DNA of 64,000 bases, taken from contig NZ_CP098502.1 in the NCBI RefSeq assembly GCF_024220175.1, positions 620,001 to 684,000 of the forward strand, in the 5' to 3' direction. This stretch comes from Paraconexibacter antarcticus (GTDB lineage: Bacteria > Actinomycetota > Thermoleophilia > Solirubrobacterales > Solirubrobacteraceae). The notes under the pieces are model-generated. The model made no database searches, was not told where the DNA came from, and saw only the letters and a list, made by a program, of their open reading frames with translations. A program made the position numbers and the translations under genes. Below are positions 8,309-17,461 of this stretch, one piece after another (the stretch's first letter is position 1; each line of letters begins with the position of its first letter).

Positions 8309-9670
8309 TCAGCGCCGGCCGATCCGGCGCAGGAACGGCTCGACGGTCTTCAGGAAGTCGTTCGTGCGGGCGTCGTCGAAGAGCGGGTCGCAGTGGGAGT
8401 ACTTCCTCGTGTCGTCGACGATCTTCACGTCCTTCGCGGAGACGTGCGAGCGGCGGGCCAGTGCGCGGGCGGCGCGCACGACGCGCTCGGCCCCGAGGCT
8501 CGTGGAGATCGCGTAGATCGGGAGGTGCACGTCGGCGCCGTGGGTCGCGTGCACGCCGAGCAGGCTCTGGGTCGGGTTGGCGACGCCGCCGGCGATCGCG
8601 CCCGCGTCCAGCGACAGGCGACGCGGGTGGAACCACGCGGTGCCGTCGCTCCCCCGGATCCCGTTCAGCGCGCGGGCGGCACGGTCGACGGTGGCGTAGC
8701 CGTCGTCGACCCAGCCGCGCGGATCGCCGGTGGCCGCGAGATGACCGATGTGCGCCTGCACGAGCGCGAGGTTCGCGGGGCCGGTCCTGCTGTCCAGCGC
8801 GTACCCGAAGCCGGCCCGGTTGGTCGCGAGGACCGGCGGCTTCAGGTCGGCCGGGAACAGCGGCCACTGCTGCAGGATCGAGGGCTGGTCGGGCTCCTTC
8901 AGCGCGAGCGTCGAGCCCACGGCGGAGAACGCGCCCGCCGACCAGACGATCGTGTTGCCGGCGAGGTCCAGGAACGGGGAGCCGTGGTCGATGTCGGCCA
9001 GGGTCTTCTTCGCGGCGGACACGGTCATCGCCCCGCCGCCGCTCCCGCCGTCGATGAGCACGAGGCCGGCGAGGTCCTTCGCGCCGGCGCGTCCCCTGAA
9101 GTCCCACGTGGCGTACGCGGTGGTGATCGAGCCGCCGAGCGAGTGGCCGCCGAGGACCACGCGGCGACCGCCCTTGCGGGCCGCGGTGACGACGCGGTGC
9201 AGGTCCTCGATCGCGACGTTCAGGCCCCACCGCCGCGCGAACGTCGTCTGCTCGGTCGTGGGCGGGCGGAAGTGATCGGTGATCGACGCGTCGCCGATCC
9301 AGCCGAGGTAGTAGTCGAAGAGCGCCTTCCCGGAGACCTGGCCGGCCATCGCCCGGTCGAGCATCGAGTGGTCCTCGAGCAGGTTCTCGCGGCGCTCGAC
9401 GAGCCAGACCTGCCACCCGGGCAGGGCCTTGACGAGGTCCCTCGCGTCGGGCACGAAGTAGCCGGCGCCGCCCGAGGTCCCGGGGCTGAGGACGAGCACG
9501 TTCCGCGCCGTCGACGGCCCCTCCTGCACGACCTGCACCTTGTCGTACTTCGCCGGCGTGCCGGGCGCCCGGAAGCCCGGCAGCGTGACGATCCGCTCCG
9601 CGTGCGCGACGGCGGGCGCGGCGCACACCGCCATGGCGGTCAGCAGGGCGACGGGCAGGGAGCGCTTCAT
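8309..9670 (-). CDS. Secreted alpha/beta hydrolase (lipase-like)
   Basis: 453 residues with a clear signal peptide (MKRSLPVALL..., cleavage near AHA, ~residues 1-24). The nucleophile motif is GGHSLGGS; candidate acid and His residues lie in the C-terminal third (DDTRKYSHCDPLF). The size and insertions suggest an extracellular esterase/lipase with a large cap region. It may act with the adjacent wax-ester synthase gene (same strand, 9 bases between the genes) in lipid turnover, but this is inferred only from proximity. Confidence 0.75.
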   Translation of the reverse strand: MKRSLPVALLTAMAVCAAPAVAHAERIVTLPGFRAPGTPAKYDKVQVVQEGPSTARNVLVLSPGTSGGAGYFVPDARDLVKALPGWQVWLVERRENLLEDHSMLDRAMAGQVSGKALFDYYLGWIGDASITDHFRPPTTEQTTFARRWGLNVAIEDLHRVVTAARKGGRRVVLGGHSLGGSITTAYATWDFRGRAGAKDLAGLVLIDGGSGGGAMTVSAAKKTLADIDHGSPFLDLAGNTIVWSAGAFSAVGSTLALKEPDQPSILQQWPLFPADLKPPVLATNRAGFGYALDSRTGPANLALVQAHIGHLAATGDPRGWVDDGYATVDRAARALNGIRGSDGTAWFHPRRLSLDAGAIAGGVANPTQSLLGVHATHGADVHLPIYAISTSLGAERVVRAARALARRSHVSAKDVKIVDDTRKYSHCDPLFDDARTNDFLKTVEPFLRRIGRR

Positions 9671-9679
9671 GCGGGCACG

Positions 9680-11131
9680 CTACCGCGGCGCGGGCTCGCG
9701 CGCCGGTCGAGCGGGGGCGGACGGCACGCGCGGCCGGAGCTCGGCGAAGGACCGCTCGATGCCCTCCGCGAGCACCGCGAGGTCCGGGGCGGAGAGGCGG
9801 TCGGCGTTGAGCCCGAAGACCATCTGCCCGGCGTAGCTGACGACCGCGATGCCGACCGAGTGGCCGGCGAACAGCGGCACGAGCGGGAGGACCTGCGTGA
9901 GCGGGGCGCCGAACGCGTAGAGCCGCTGCTGCGGTCCGGGCACGTTCGTGATCGTGAGGTTGAACATCCGCGTGCTGCCGAACATCGACCGGGCGAGCAG
10001 CCCTCCGGCGAGGGGCGGCCCCATGTCGGCGAGGTCGATGATCGTCTTGCCGCCGGCGCGCTGGGAGCCGGCCTTCAGGTCCTGCGCACGGTGCACGACG
10101 CGGCGGTAGCGGGTGATGGGGTCCGCCTCGCCGACCGGCAGCTCGACGAACAGCGAGGTCAGCTCGTTCCCGAGCGCGTGCTCCTTGTCCTCGCTGCGGA
10201 TGTTCACCGGCACCTGGGCCCGCAGGTCGGCCGTGGGGGTCTCGCCGCGGGACAGCAGCAGGTGGCGCAGGCCGCCCGCGCAGACCGCGAGCACGACGTC
10301 GTTGACGGTGCCGCCGAGGCGCTCCTTGACCGCCTTGACCTCGGCGAGGTCCACCGGCACGGAGGCGAAGTGACGCGTGCCGCTCATCGTCCCGTTGAGG
10401 CTCGAGGCGGGGGCCGCGATCACCTCGTCGCGGACGATGAGCTCGACGGCCGCCCGCGCGCGGTTGAGCGACTCGCGCGGGTGCAGCGCCGCGCCGAGGC
10501 CGGAGCGCGCCCCGCGCACGACCAGGCCGGGCGTGAGCCAGAAGCTCCCGCCGTGGGGCGGCTCCGCGTCCGCCCCGGTGCGGGTCGGGGGCGCCGTGGC
10601 CGGTGTGGATCCGTCGGTTGGCTCCGGCGTCGTCGTCGGCTGCGGAGAGGCGTCCAGCAGCACGTAGCCGATGTCGAGCGAGCCGACGCCGTCCACCAGG
10701 CAGTGGTGCGTCTTGGTCGCCATCGCCCAGCGGCCGCCCTCCAGGCCGTCGAGCAGGACCATCTCCCACAGCGGGCGGTGGCGGTCCAGGCGGTGGGACC
10801 AGAAGTCCCCGAGCCACGCGTGCAGCTCGGCCTCGCCGCCGGGGGACGGCAGCGTCGCGTGGTGCACGTGGGCGTCGAGGTCGTAGCCCTCGGCCGGCTC
10901 CCACGTCAGCCACGTCAGCGGCCCGGTGTGCACGGCGGAGAGCTGCTGGGTGAAGCGCGGCAGGCGTCCCACCCGTGCGCGCACGTGCTCGCGGAACGCG
11001 TCCGCGTCCGGGGTCCCGCCGTCCGGCAGCGGGTCGAACACGAGCGCAGCACCGATGTGCATGTGCGCGGTCTCGTCGAACTCCTCGAGCTCGAGGAACA
11101 TCGTGTCCAGCATGCTGAGCTGCTCGCCCAT
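9680..11131 (-). CDS. WS/DGAT-type wax ester synthase / diacylglycerol acyltransferase
   Basis: 483 residues. The acyltransferase active-site motif HHxxxDG is present as HHCLVDG (H142, H143, D147), and the C-terminal domain carries the conserved NITNVPGP-like segment (FNLTITNVPGPQ). These enzymes make triacylglycerols or wax esters from acyl-CoA at the membrane/lipid-body surface. ATG at 11131 is chosen for its strong GAGGGAGGA ribosome-binding site; the longer frame upstream is non-conserved. Common in oil-storing Actinobacteria. Confidence 0.92.
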   Translation of the reverse strand: MGEQLSMLDTMFLELEEFDETAHMHIGAALVFDPLPDGGTPDADAFREHVRARVGRLPRFTQQLSAVHTGPLTWLTWEPAEGYDLDAHVHHATLPSPGGEAELHAWLGDFWSHRLDRHRPLWEMVLLDGLEGGRWAMATKTHHCLVDGVGSLDIGYVLLDASPQPTTTPEPTDGSTPATAPPTRTGADAEPPHGGSFWLTPGLVVRGARSGLGAALHPRESLNRARAAVELIVRDEVIAAPASSLNGTMSGTRHFASVPVDLAEVKAVKERLGGTVNDVVLAVCAGGLRHLLLSRGETPTADLRAQVPVNIRSEDKEHALGNELTSLFVELPVGEADPITRYRRVVHRAQDLKAGSQRAGGKTIIDLADMGPPLAGGLLARSMFGSTRMFNLTITNVPGPQQRLYAFGAPLTQVLPLVPLFAGHSVGIAVVSYAGQMVFGLNADRLSAPDLAVLAEGIERSFAELRPRVPSAPARPAREPAPR

Positions 11132-11240
11132 GGGGTCCTCCCTCTCGGTGGGACGGTCTGGGGCGCACGCTACGACCGCGGCGGCGCGGCGGCATCGGGG
11201 ACGCCCCCGCTCCCGGCGTCCGTAGTTCCCCGAGGGGCCG

Positions 11241-11606
11241 TCAGTCGTCGGGGCCGGCGGGCCGGGACGGCGCCGCCGCGGGCACCGCATCGGCGACCAC
11301 GACCGCCGAGCCCGCGTTCGCGTGGCGCAGGGCGGCGCCGGCGATCGACGTCGGCGGGGCGACGACGACGAGCTCGCTGCCGTACCCGGCGAGCCGGCGC
11401 GCGAGCCGGAAGACGAGGTTGACCCCCGCGCTGTCGAAGTAGTCCACGTCGCTGATGTCGAGGATCGCGCGGGCGTCGCGGCCGGTGAAGAGGCGCCGCT
11501 CGATGGCCGCGAGCAGCGCGTTCGCGTTCGCGCTGTCGACGTCCCCGCGGACGGTGACGACGGTGCCGTCGGGCGGGTGCCGGAAGTCGAGCGTCGCGCC
11601 GGTCAT
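11241..11606 (-). CDS. STAS-domain anti-sigma factor antagonist
   Basis: 121 residues, single STAS domain. The phosphorylation-loop motif DISDVDYFDSAG matches the D-S-[ST/A]-G region of SpoIIAA/RsbV, so a serine is available to be phosphorylated by an RsbW-type kinase. ATG at 11606 overlaps the TGA of the upstream SpoIIE/HATPase gene by four bases (ATGA), indicating translational coupling. Expected to take part in a partner switch that frees or sequesters a sigma factor in the cytoplasm; the sigma factor is not encoded next to it. Confidence 0.88.
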   Translation of the reverse strand: MTGATLDFRHPPDGTVVTVRGDVDSANANALLAAIERRLFTGRDARAILDISDVDYFDSAGVNLVFRLARRLAGYGSELVVVAPPTSIAGAALRHANAGSAVVVADAVPAAAPSRPAGPDD

Positions 11607-13276
11607 GGTGCGGTGAGGGACCGGCGCAGGACGACCCGGGTCCCGAGCGCTTCGCGGGTGATCTCCACGTCGTCCATCGTCGAGCGCATGATCGCAAGGC
11701 CGCGACCACGGTCGGTCTCCAGGCGTGGCGGACGCCACGCGCCGTGGTCGATGACGGTGATCGAGACGGTGTCGCCGTCGAGCTCGGCCCGCAGCTGCAC
11801 GTCGCCGTCCCCGGACCGATAGGCGTGCTCGACGGCGTTCGCGAGGGCCTCGCCGGCGCCGAGGATGATGTCGTCGACGACGGTCCGATCGCCGCCGTGC
11901 TCGCGCAGCCAGGAGCGGAGGCTGCGCCGCACGGGGGACAGGGCCGAGGCGCGGGCGGAAATGCGCAGCTCGAGCATCGCGGTGAGCCGCGGGCGGCGGA
12001 AGGCGACGAGGGCGATGTCGTCGGGCGCGCGGGTGCCGTGGACGAGCTCGTCCAGCAGCCGCGAGCAGAGCCGTTCGGGGTCGAGCTCACCGACGGCCGC
12101 CTGCCGCAGGCGCTCCAGGCCGGTGTCGATCGTCTCGCCGCGGCGCTCGACGAGGCCGTCGGTGTAGAGGACGGCCGTCTCGCCGCGGGCCAGGTGGACG
12201 GTGTGGGCGGCGTAGTGCGGGAAGGGGACGGCGCCGATCGGCGGGCCGCCGCGGACGTCGTGCAGCGCCGCTGTCCCGTCGCCCACGAGCAGGAGCGGCG
12301 GGTGCCCGGCGACCGCCAGCGTGAGCGTCCCGTCCTCGGTGTCGAGGACCGCGTAGACGACGGTGGCCAGCCCGGTCGGGTGGGAGTGTTGGACGTACTT
12401 GTCGAGCAGCGTCAGCACGGTCGCCGGGTCCGGCTCGGTGAAGGCGTAGGCGCGCAGGACGGCGCGGAGCTGGGCCATCAGCGCGGCGGCCCGGACACCG
12501 TGGCCGACGACGTCCCCGATGGCGATGCCGACGCGGCCGGCGCGGAGCTCGACGACGTCGTACCAGTCACCGCCGACCTCGTCGATCGCGGGGACGTAGC
12601 GCGCGGCGACGTCGACATCCGGCAGCGTCGGGAGGCGGTCGGGGAGCAGGCCGCGCTGCAGGCTCTCGGCGACGCTCTGCTGGCGCCCGAGCTCGTCGAA
12701 CAGCCGGGCGCGCTCGATGCCGGGCGCGACCCGCGCGGCCGCGAGCGCGAGCAGCTCGGCGTCGTTCGCGGTGAACTCGCGCGGCGTGAGGCTGCCGACG
12801 TGCAGCACGCCGATGAGCTCGCCCTCGACGATGAGCGGCACGCCGAGCAGCGAGCGGATCCCGACCTCCCGGAGGATCGGGTTGACGACGTCCGCCTCGC
12901 TGACCTCGGGGACGAAGATGGGCCGGCGCGACGCCGCGATCCGCCCGGCGAAGCCGCGGCCGATCGGGATGCGGACCTTTTGCGCGACCTCCTCCTCGAG
13001 GCCCTTCGCGGCCCGCGCGATGAGCTCCGCGGCGCCCGGGAGCTTGAGCAGGATCGCGACCGTGTCGACGTGGAGGATCTCGCGGATCCGCCCGAGCACC
13101 GTGTCGAGCAGCTCCTCGAGGCCGACCTCCGACAGCAGCGGGTCGCTCAGCCGGTAGAGGTCGTCGGCGCGCGAAGCGCTCGCGGCGGCGTCGCCCGCGC
13201 CAGGCTCGTTGAGCGGGAGCGGCACGAGGCCGACGCCGGTGACGCCGACGTCGGCGGGGATCTGGTTGCTCGGCAT
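11603..13276 (-). CDS. GAF - SpoIIE phosphatase - RsbW-like HATPase fusion regulator
   Basis: 557 residues with three domains: GAF sensor (~50-190), PP2C-type SpoIIE phosphatase (~215-410, metal-binding acids in GGDWYD, GDVVGHG and PDDIALV) and a C-terminal GHKL ATPase of the RsbW kinase type (~430-557; N-box EALANAVEHAY, G-boxes IDHGAWRPP and RGRGLAIM). Phosphatase and kinase of a partner switch are thus in one chain, with the STAS substrate encoded by the overlapping downstream gene. The GAF domain would supply the signal. Start ATG 13276 precedes a poorly conserved N-terminus and could be later. Confidence 0.9.
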   Translation of the reverse strand: MPSNQIPADVGVTGVGLVPLPLNEPGAGDAAASASRADDLYRLSDPLLSEVGLEELLDTVLGRIREILHVDTVAILLKLPGAAELIARAAKGLEEEVAQKVRIPIGRGFAGRIAASRRPIFVPEVSEADVVNPILREVGIRSLLGVPLIVEGELIGVLHVGSLTPREFTANDAELLALAAARVAPGIERARLFDELGRQQSVAESLQRGLLPDRLPTLPDVDVAARYVPAIDEVGGDWYDVVELRAGRVGIAIGDVVGHGVRAAALMAQLRAVLRAYAFTEPDPATVLTLLDKYVQHSHPTGLATVVYAVLDTEDGTLTLAVAGHPPLLLVGDGTAALHDVRGGPPIGAVPFPHYAAHTVHLARGETAVLYTDGLVERRGETIDTGLERLRQAAVGELDPERLCSRLLDELVHGTRAPDDIALVAFRRPRLTAMLELRISARASALSPVRRSLRSWLREHGGDRTVVDDIILGAGEALANAVEHAYRSGDGDVQLRAELDGDTVSITVIDHGAWRPPRLETDRGRGLAIMRSTMDDVEITREALGTRVVLRRSLTAP

Positions 13277-13707
13277 GTGCGTTGGTGGTGGTGACGTGCA
13301 CCGCCGCGCCGACCCGCACGCGACAGCTGAGCCGGTGAGACGCCCGATCGGATCACCCCCGCGCCGGACCGTGGGGATGGGGTCCAGGGTAGCGGCTGGG
13401 TGCCATGACGGGGCGGGCTTCGGTCAGCTGGACGCCGTGTTGGCCAAGTGGCCGGCATCGGCGTAGGGTCGCGCCCATGACCCGCGTCGCCGTCGCGGGA
13501 GTACCACCGTGATCGCCCTCGGCGCCGCGACCATCGCGATCGCGGCGGGTCAGCAGTACAGGGCCGGCCGCGTCGGCGCCCGGCGCCCCGGGTGCGGGAA
13601 GGTGGATACGGGGGTTGTGCGAAGCGGACGGCGCCGAAGGTGGGGCGGGGCTAGAGAAGTTCGCGGGACCATTCGACGGGCTACGCCCGACGGGAGATAC
13701 TCGTCAC
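13277..13707. other. Intergenic stretch at the left edge of the accessory region
   Basis: About 430 bases separating the SpoIIE-type gene from the HNH endonuclease gene. It includes the divergent promoter region and a short frame starting ATG 13478 (MTRVAVAGVPP, then stop) that could be a remnant; I cannot assign it. Composition falls from very GC-rich to clearly lower GC toward the HNH gene. No direct repeat or tRNA that would mark an attachment site is visible. Confidence 0.4.
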
Positions 13708-14652
13708 GTGGAGACGGAACACGATCGCTTGCTGCGTCTGGCTGCTTTCGATCGCGCACGCGAGTTGTCCCGTCGTTACAACGATCTCGTGCCGTTGGAC
13801 GCGTTGAAGGAGGGGTTCACGTTTCAAGGCCGGCGCGTGAGCTTCGGGTCCTTCTACAGCGGAATCTTCCGGCCGAAAGAACTCGATGGTCCCGCCGCTC
13901 TCTCGCTCGTCACGGCGCCCGCCGTGGCGCGCAAGCCGGCACCTTACGAAGACACGTACGACGAAGCGAACGGGCAGTTCACGTATCGCTTCCGCGACCC
14001 TGGGAGTCAAACGACGCGAGCCACGCTTCAGGCCGAGGCTGACAACCGGAAGCTCATCGAGGCGCACCGCCTTGGCGTGCCCGTCATCTACTTCCGCGGG
14101 ATCGCTCCTGGGCAGTACACACCCGTGGTCCCGGCGTTTGTGACCCGCATCGACACCATGACGCGCACTGCAGCGCTTGAGGTCGGACTCCCGCTCGCCG
14201 ACACGACCGCCGTAGGGCTCGTCAGCAACGAGGACACTCGACGGTACGCGACGCGCGAAGCTGCGTACCGGCTGCACCAACATCGCTTCCGCCGGGCCGT
14301 GTTGCACGCCTACCGGACGCGATGCACCATCTGCTCGCTCAAGGAGGCGTCGCTCCTCCAGGCGGCCCACATCATCGAAGATCGCGATCCGCTCGGTGGC
14401 GCAGTCGTGATCAACGGCCTCGCCCTATGCGCGATTCATCACCTCGCCTACGACCGAAACCTGCTGGGCATCGACCCGGACGGTGTCGTGCACATCCACG
14501 AACGACTTCTCCACGAGATCGACGGGCCGATGCTGAAGAACGGCCTGCAGCGCTTCCACGGCGCTCACATTCTGGCGCCATCGCACGTCGGTGACCGGCC
14601 AGACCCCGACCGTCTCGCTCTTCGGTTCGAAGCGTTCCGGGCCGCGGCATAG
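13708..14652 (+). CDS. HNH endonuclease, probably modification-dependent restriction enzyme
   Basis: 314 residues. The C-terminal third holds an HNH_2-type nuclease core: CTICSLKEASLLQAAHI, then NGLALCAIHHLAYDRNLL. The first ~190 residues form a separate domain with YEDTYDE and PVIYFRGI segments, reminiscent of modified-DNA-reading (SRA-like or sulfur-binding) domains of type IV restriction proteins; this part is inference. GTG 13708 (GGGAG ribosome-binding site upstream) is preferred over the upstream ATG. GC content (~62% over a sampled 60 bases) is well below that of neighbours, a sign of recent transfer. Convergent with the ATPase/HEPN-like operon. Confidence 0.85.
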   Translation: METEHDRLLRLAAFDRARELSRRYNDLVPLDALKEGFTFQGRRVSFGSFYSGIFRPKELDGPAALSLVTAPAVARKPAPYEDTYDEANGQFTYRFRDPGSQTTRATLQAEADNRKLIEAHRLGVPVIYFRGIAPGQYTPVVPAFVTRIDTMTRTAALEVGLPLADTTAVGLVSNEDTRRYATREAAYRLHQHRFRRAVLHAYRTRCTICSLKEASLLQAAHIIEDRDPLGGAVVINGLALCAIHHLAYDRNLLGIDPDGVVHIHERLLHEIDGPMLKNGLQRFHGAHILAPSHVGDRPDPDRLALRFEAFRAAA

Positions 14653-14696
14653 CCCGACCCGCTCGGGTCGCTTCAAGACGGAATCTCGCCCATCTG

Positions 14697-15104
14697 TTAG
14701 CTGTCGGCTGGCCCTGAAGCGCTACCCACGCCTCGCGCGGTCGTGAGCGCTTGTGCGACCACCTCCCGGAACGCGTCCGCCGTCCGCAGATGCGCCCGCA
14801 GCTCCGCCTCCGTCAGCCCGACGTCGTACGCCCGCTGGTGGCACGCCTCCGAGAGCGCCGACCACGCGTACTCGGCCGCACGGATGACGGGGTCGCGCCC
14901 GAGGTAGGACGGCAGCGCGACCCAGCGGTCGGCCGCGCTGGCGAAGAGCATCTGCGAAGACGTCTTCCTCCAGTACGCGTCGAGCGTCGTCTCGATCGCC
15001 TGCCGGGTGAGGACGGCGGCGCCGCGCGGCCAGACGGTCGCGGTGTCCGGCTCGGGCTCGTCGAGCAGCGCGAGCGCAGCGCGGAGCAGGTCGGGGACCT
15101 TCAC
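14697..15104 (-). CDS. Small HEPN-like helical protein coupled to the Rad50-like ATPase
   Basis: 135 residues, all-alpha in appearance. The GTG start at 15104 overlaps the stop of the ATPase gene as GTGA, so the two products are made in a coupled way. The segments LTRQAIETTLDAYWR and ALSEACHQRAYDVG recall HEPN folds, where a helix-borne Arg/His pair can form an RNase site; the ATPase C-terminus contains a similar pair (LCRTAVEAACAE and LNAGSHGQY). I do not recognise a named family with certainty. It may be the toxic or binding partner of the ATPase. Confidence 0.7.
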   Translation of the reverse strand: MKVPDLLRAALALLDEPEPDTATVWPRGAAVLTRQAIETTLDAYWRKTSSQMLFASAADRWVALPSYLGRDPVIRAAEYAWSALSEACHQRAYDVGLTEAELRAHLRTADAFREVVAQALTTARGVGSASGPADS

Positions 15105-17461
15105 GCCGCGGACTCCATGAGCGACCGCACGAGGTCGCTCGTGCGGCGGTGGAGCTGCTCGACGGAGTCGGCGTACTGCCCGTGCGAGCCAGCGTTCAGC
15201 GCGCCGACGACGCCGTTCGCGTCGGGGCCGCCCTCGCGGCGCAGCGCCTCGGTGAGGTCGGCCTGGTCGCCGGCCGGCCCGAGCAGCGCGAGCGTCAGCA
15301 GGTCCCGCAGCGTGCGGGCGGCCTCGAGCTGCTCGTCCGCCGCCGCGGCGTCCAGCCCGTCGGCGACGACCCGCGCCCGGACGAGCTCCGCGCACGCGGC
15401 CTCGACCGCCGTCCGGCACAGCGTCGGGACGACGCGCTGCTGCACCTCGGCCGGCACGGCGTTCGACCGCATGAGCCGCCTGGCGTCGTCGAGGTGGCGG
15501 ACGAAGGGGCGCTTGGAGACGGTCACGCTCACCTGCGAGCGGCTGCGCCGGTTGACCTGCAGGATCGTCGCGGTGAGCTTCAGCCGGCGGATCGCCTCGG
15601 GCAGCCGGTCGTCGTGGGTGAAGACGACGACCTGCCGCGTCGCCGCGGCCTGGCTGAGGATCCGCGCGAGGCCGTCGACCTTCGCCGGGTCCATCGACTG
15701 CACGGGGTCGTCGATGATGGCGAAGCGGAAGGGGGACTCGTCGAGCGCGGCGCGGGGGAGGAAGACCGACACGCTCAGCGCGAGCAGCTCGCCCTGGGAC
15801 ATGACGCCGAGCGCGTTCGCGTCCTCGCCGTCGGCGCGCACGTCGAACATCGCCTCCTTGCGGCGGCCGACGCTCCGCAGCGTGATGTCGCGCAGCTCGA
15901 CGTTCGACTCGTGGCGCAGCAGCTCCCAGTTGGCGACCGCCTGCGCGGCGATCGGCGCGAAGCGCTCGTTGCGCAGCGTGTCGATCTCGGCCTTCAGCCA
16001 CTTCTCGGCCGCCTTCAGCGCGGTGAGGCGCCCGGCGTCCGCCGCCGCGCTCTCGGCCCCCGCGAGCCACGCGGTCGTCGCCTCAGCGTGCGCGCGCCAC
16101 ACGGCGTCCTGCGCGGCGAGGGACGCCTGGGCTGCGGCGACCGCGGTACGCGCGGCGGCAGCACGGGCGAGCACCGCGTCGAGGGCGCCGGCGTCCGGGT
16201 CGAGCGGCTCGCCGTCCACCGCCGCGACGGCGCCGGCGAGCGAGCGCCACGCGGCGGCCGCGCCGTCCCGCGCGCGCTCGGCCGCCGCGAGCTGGGCGGC
16301 CTGCGTGCGCAGCTCGTCCACCTGCGTCTGCGCGGCGGCCGCCCACCCGGCGTCGAGCACGTTCGCGGTCCGGCAGACCGGGCAGCCGTCGGTGAGCCGC
16401 GCGGGATCGCGGAGCCTCAGCGCACGGTTGAGCAGGTCGGCGGTGGCGAGCGCGCGGGAGGTGTCGGTCGTGGCGAGGCTCGTGACGGCCGCGGCCGCCG
16501 CGTCCCGCTCGGTGTGGGCGTCGCGGAGCGCGTCGTCGTCCGGGACCGGCGCGGCGGCGAGGCGGCGCGTCGCGGCGGTCGCGGGGTCGGCGCCCGTTCC
16601 GGCCCCGGGCGGGTGCGCGGCGAGGTGCGCGCGGACGTCGTCGAGCTTCGGCTTGCGCGCTGTGAGGAGCGCCGCGAGCGTGGCCTGCCGCTCGTCGCTG
16701 TCGTCGAGCCGCGCGACGATCGCGGCGGCCTCGGCCTTGGACTCCTTCGCCCGGCGCTCGATCGCCAGGCGCGTGTCGGCGAGCGACGCGGCGAGCCCGT
16801 CGAGCTCATCGAGCCCGAGGATCGGCGACAGCGCCGCGGGCAGGCTCGCGAGCTTGTCGAACATCGTCGCGAGCTCGGCGTAGGCGAGGAACGGGCGGAA
16901 GCTCGCGAGCGCGGCGTCCCATCCGTGCGCGCGGAGGACCGCGTCGGCGTCGGTGCGGCCGGACGCGTCCGTGTACTCGGCGCCGCGGCCCCACGCCTGC
17001 TCGAGGACGACCGGCGTATCGTCCCCCGCGACGACGAACTCGGCCTGCAGGCGCGTCGGGCCGCCGTGGTGCAGGCACTGCCACGTGTCGGTCCAGCCCC
17101 GCGACTTGCCCTCCCACCGCTTCGTCGCGCCGGTCGCGAGCAGCTCGAGCCCTTCGGCGAAGGAGGACTTCCCGCTGCCGTTGCGGCCGACGACGACGGT
17201 GAGGCCGGGGCGCGCGTCGAGCTCGAGGGTGGCGGCCGGCCCGATGCCGCGGAAGCCCTCGACGGTGACCGAGCGCAGGTAGACCTGCTCTCGAGTGGTG
17301 GCGGCGTCGCCGCTCGCCGCGGCCGCGTCGCTCCCGGCGGGGGCGGCGCCCGGGCCGAGCGCTCGGGTCACCTCGGCCTTGGCCTCGGGGGGCAGGTCGG
17401 CGGCGGCGTCGAGCCGGACGCGGAGGAGGGCGTCGAGGGCAGGGTCCATGGGTGAGGTCAT
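15101..17461 (-). CDS. Rad50/SMC-like AAA ATPase with zinc-hook motif and C-terminal HEPN-like domain
   Basis: 786 residues. Walker A GRNGSGKS (~91-98), alanine/glutamate-rich coiled-coil arms with a CPVC zinc-hook-like motif near residue 360, ABC-type signature MSQGELLALS (~552), Walker B IIDDP with D-loop SMDPAK (~580) and H-loop FTHDD (~614). Architecture is therefore that of Rad50/RecF-like DNA-handling ATPases. The last ~100 residues look like a HEPN-type helical bundle. No Mre11/SbcD nuclease is adjacent; instead a small HEPN-like protein is coupled by a 4-base overlap. ATG 17461 has a GGAG ribosome-binding site. Role in defence is inferred from architecture and context. Confidence 0.85.
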   Translation of the reverse strand: MTSPMDPALDALLRVRLDAAADLPPEAKAEVTRALGPGAAPAGSDAAAASGDAATTREQVYLRSVTVEGFRGIGPAATLELDARPGLTVVVGRNGSGKSSFAEGLELLATGATKRWEGKSRGWTDTWQCLHHGGPTRLQAEFVVAGDDTPVVLEQAWGRGAEYTDASGRTDADAVLRAHGWDAALASFRPFLAYAELATMFDKLASLPAALSPILGLDELDGLAASLADTRLAIERRAKESKAEAAAIVARLDDSDERQATLAALLTARKPKLDDVRAHLAAHPPGAGTGADPATAATRRLAAAPVPDDDALRDAHTERDAAAAAVTSLATTDTSRALATADLLNRALRLRDPARLTDGCPVCRTANVLDAGWAAAAQTQVDELRTQAAQLAAAERARDGAAAAWRSLAGAVAAVDGEPLDPDAGALDAVLARAAAARTAVAAAQASLAAQDAVWRAHAEATTAWLAGAESAAADAGRLTALKAAEKWLKAEIDTLRNERFAPIAAQAVANWELLRHESNVELRDITLRSVGRRKEAMFDVRADGEDANALGVMSQGELLALSVSVFLPRAALDESPFRFAIIDDPVQSMDPAKVDGLARILSQAAATRQVVVFTHDDRLPEAIRRLKLTATILQVNRRSRSQVSVTVSKRPFVRHLDDARRLMRSNAVPAEVQQRVVPTLCRTAVEAACAELVRARVVADGLDAAAADEQLEAARTLRDLLTLALLGPAGDQADLTEALRREGGPDANGVVGALNAGSHGQYADSVEQLHRRTSDLVRSLMESAA

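Noticed and set aside
7326-11195. A ~1290-codon minus-strand frame and a ~1000-codon plus-strand frame (8393-11422)
   Set aside because: Both overlap hydrolase and wax-ester synthase genes that carry clear catalytic motifs in another frame; the translations are low-complexity shadows.
13478-13513. Small gene MTRVAVAGVPP or a longer frame from 13509
   Set aside because: Eleven codons, no homology recognisable, and the longer frame runs out of frame into the HNH gene.
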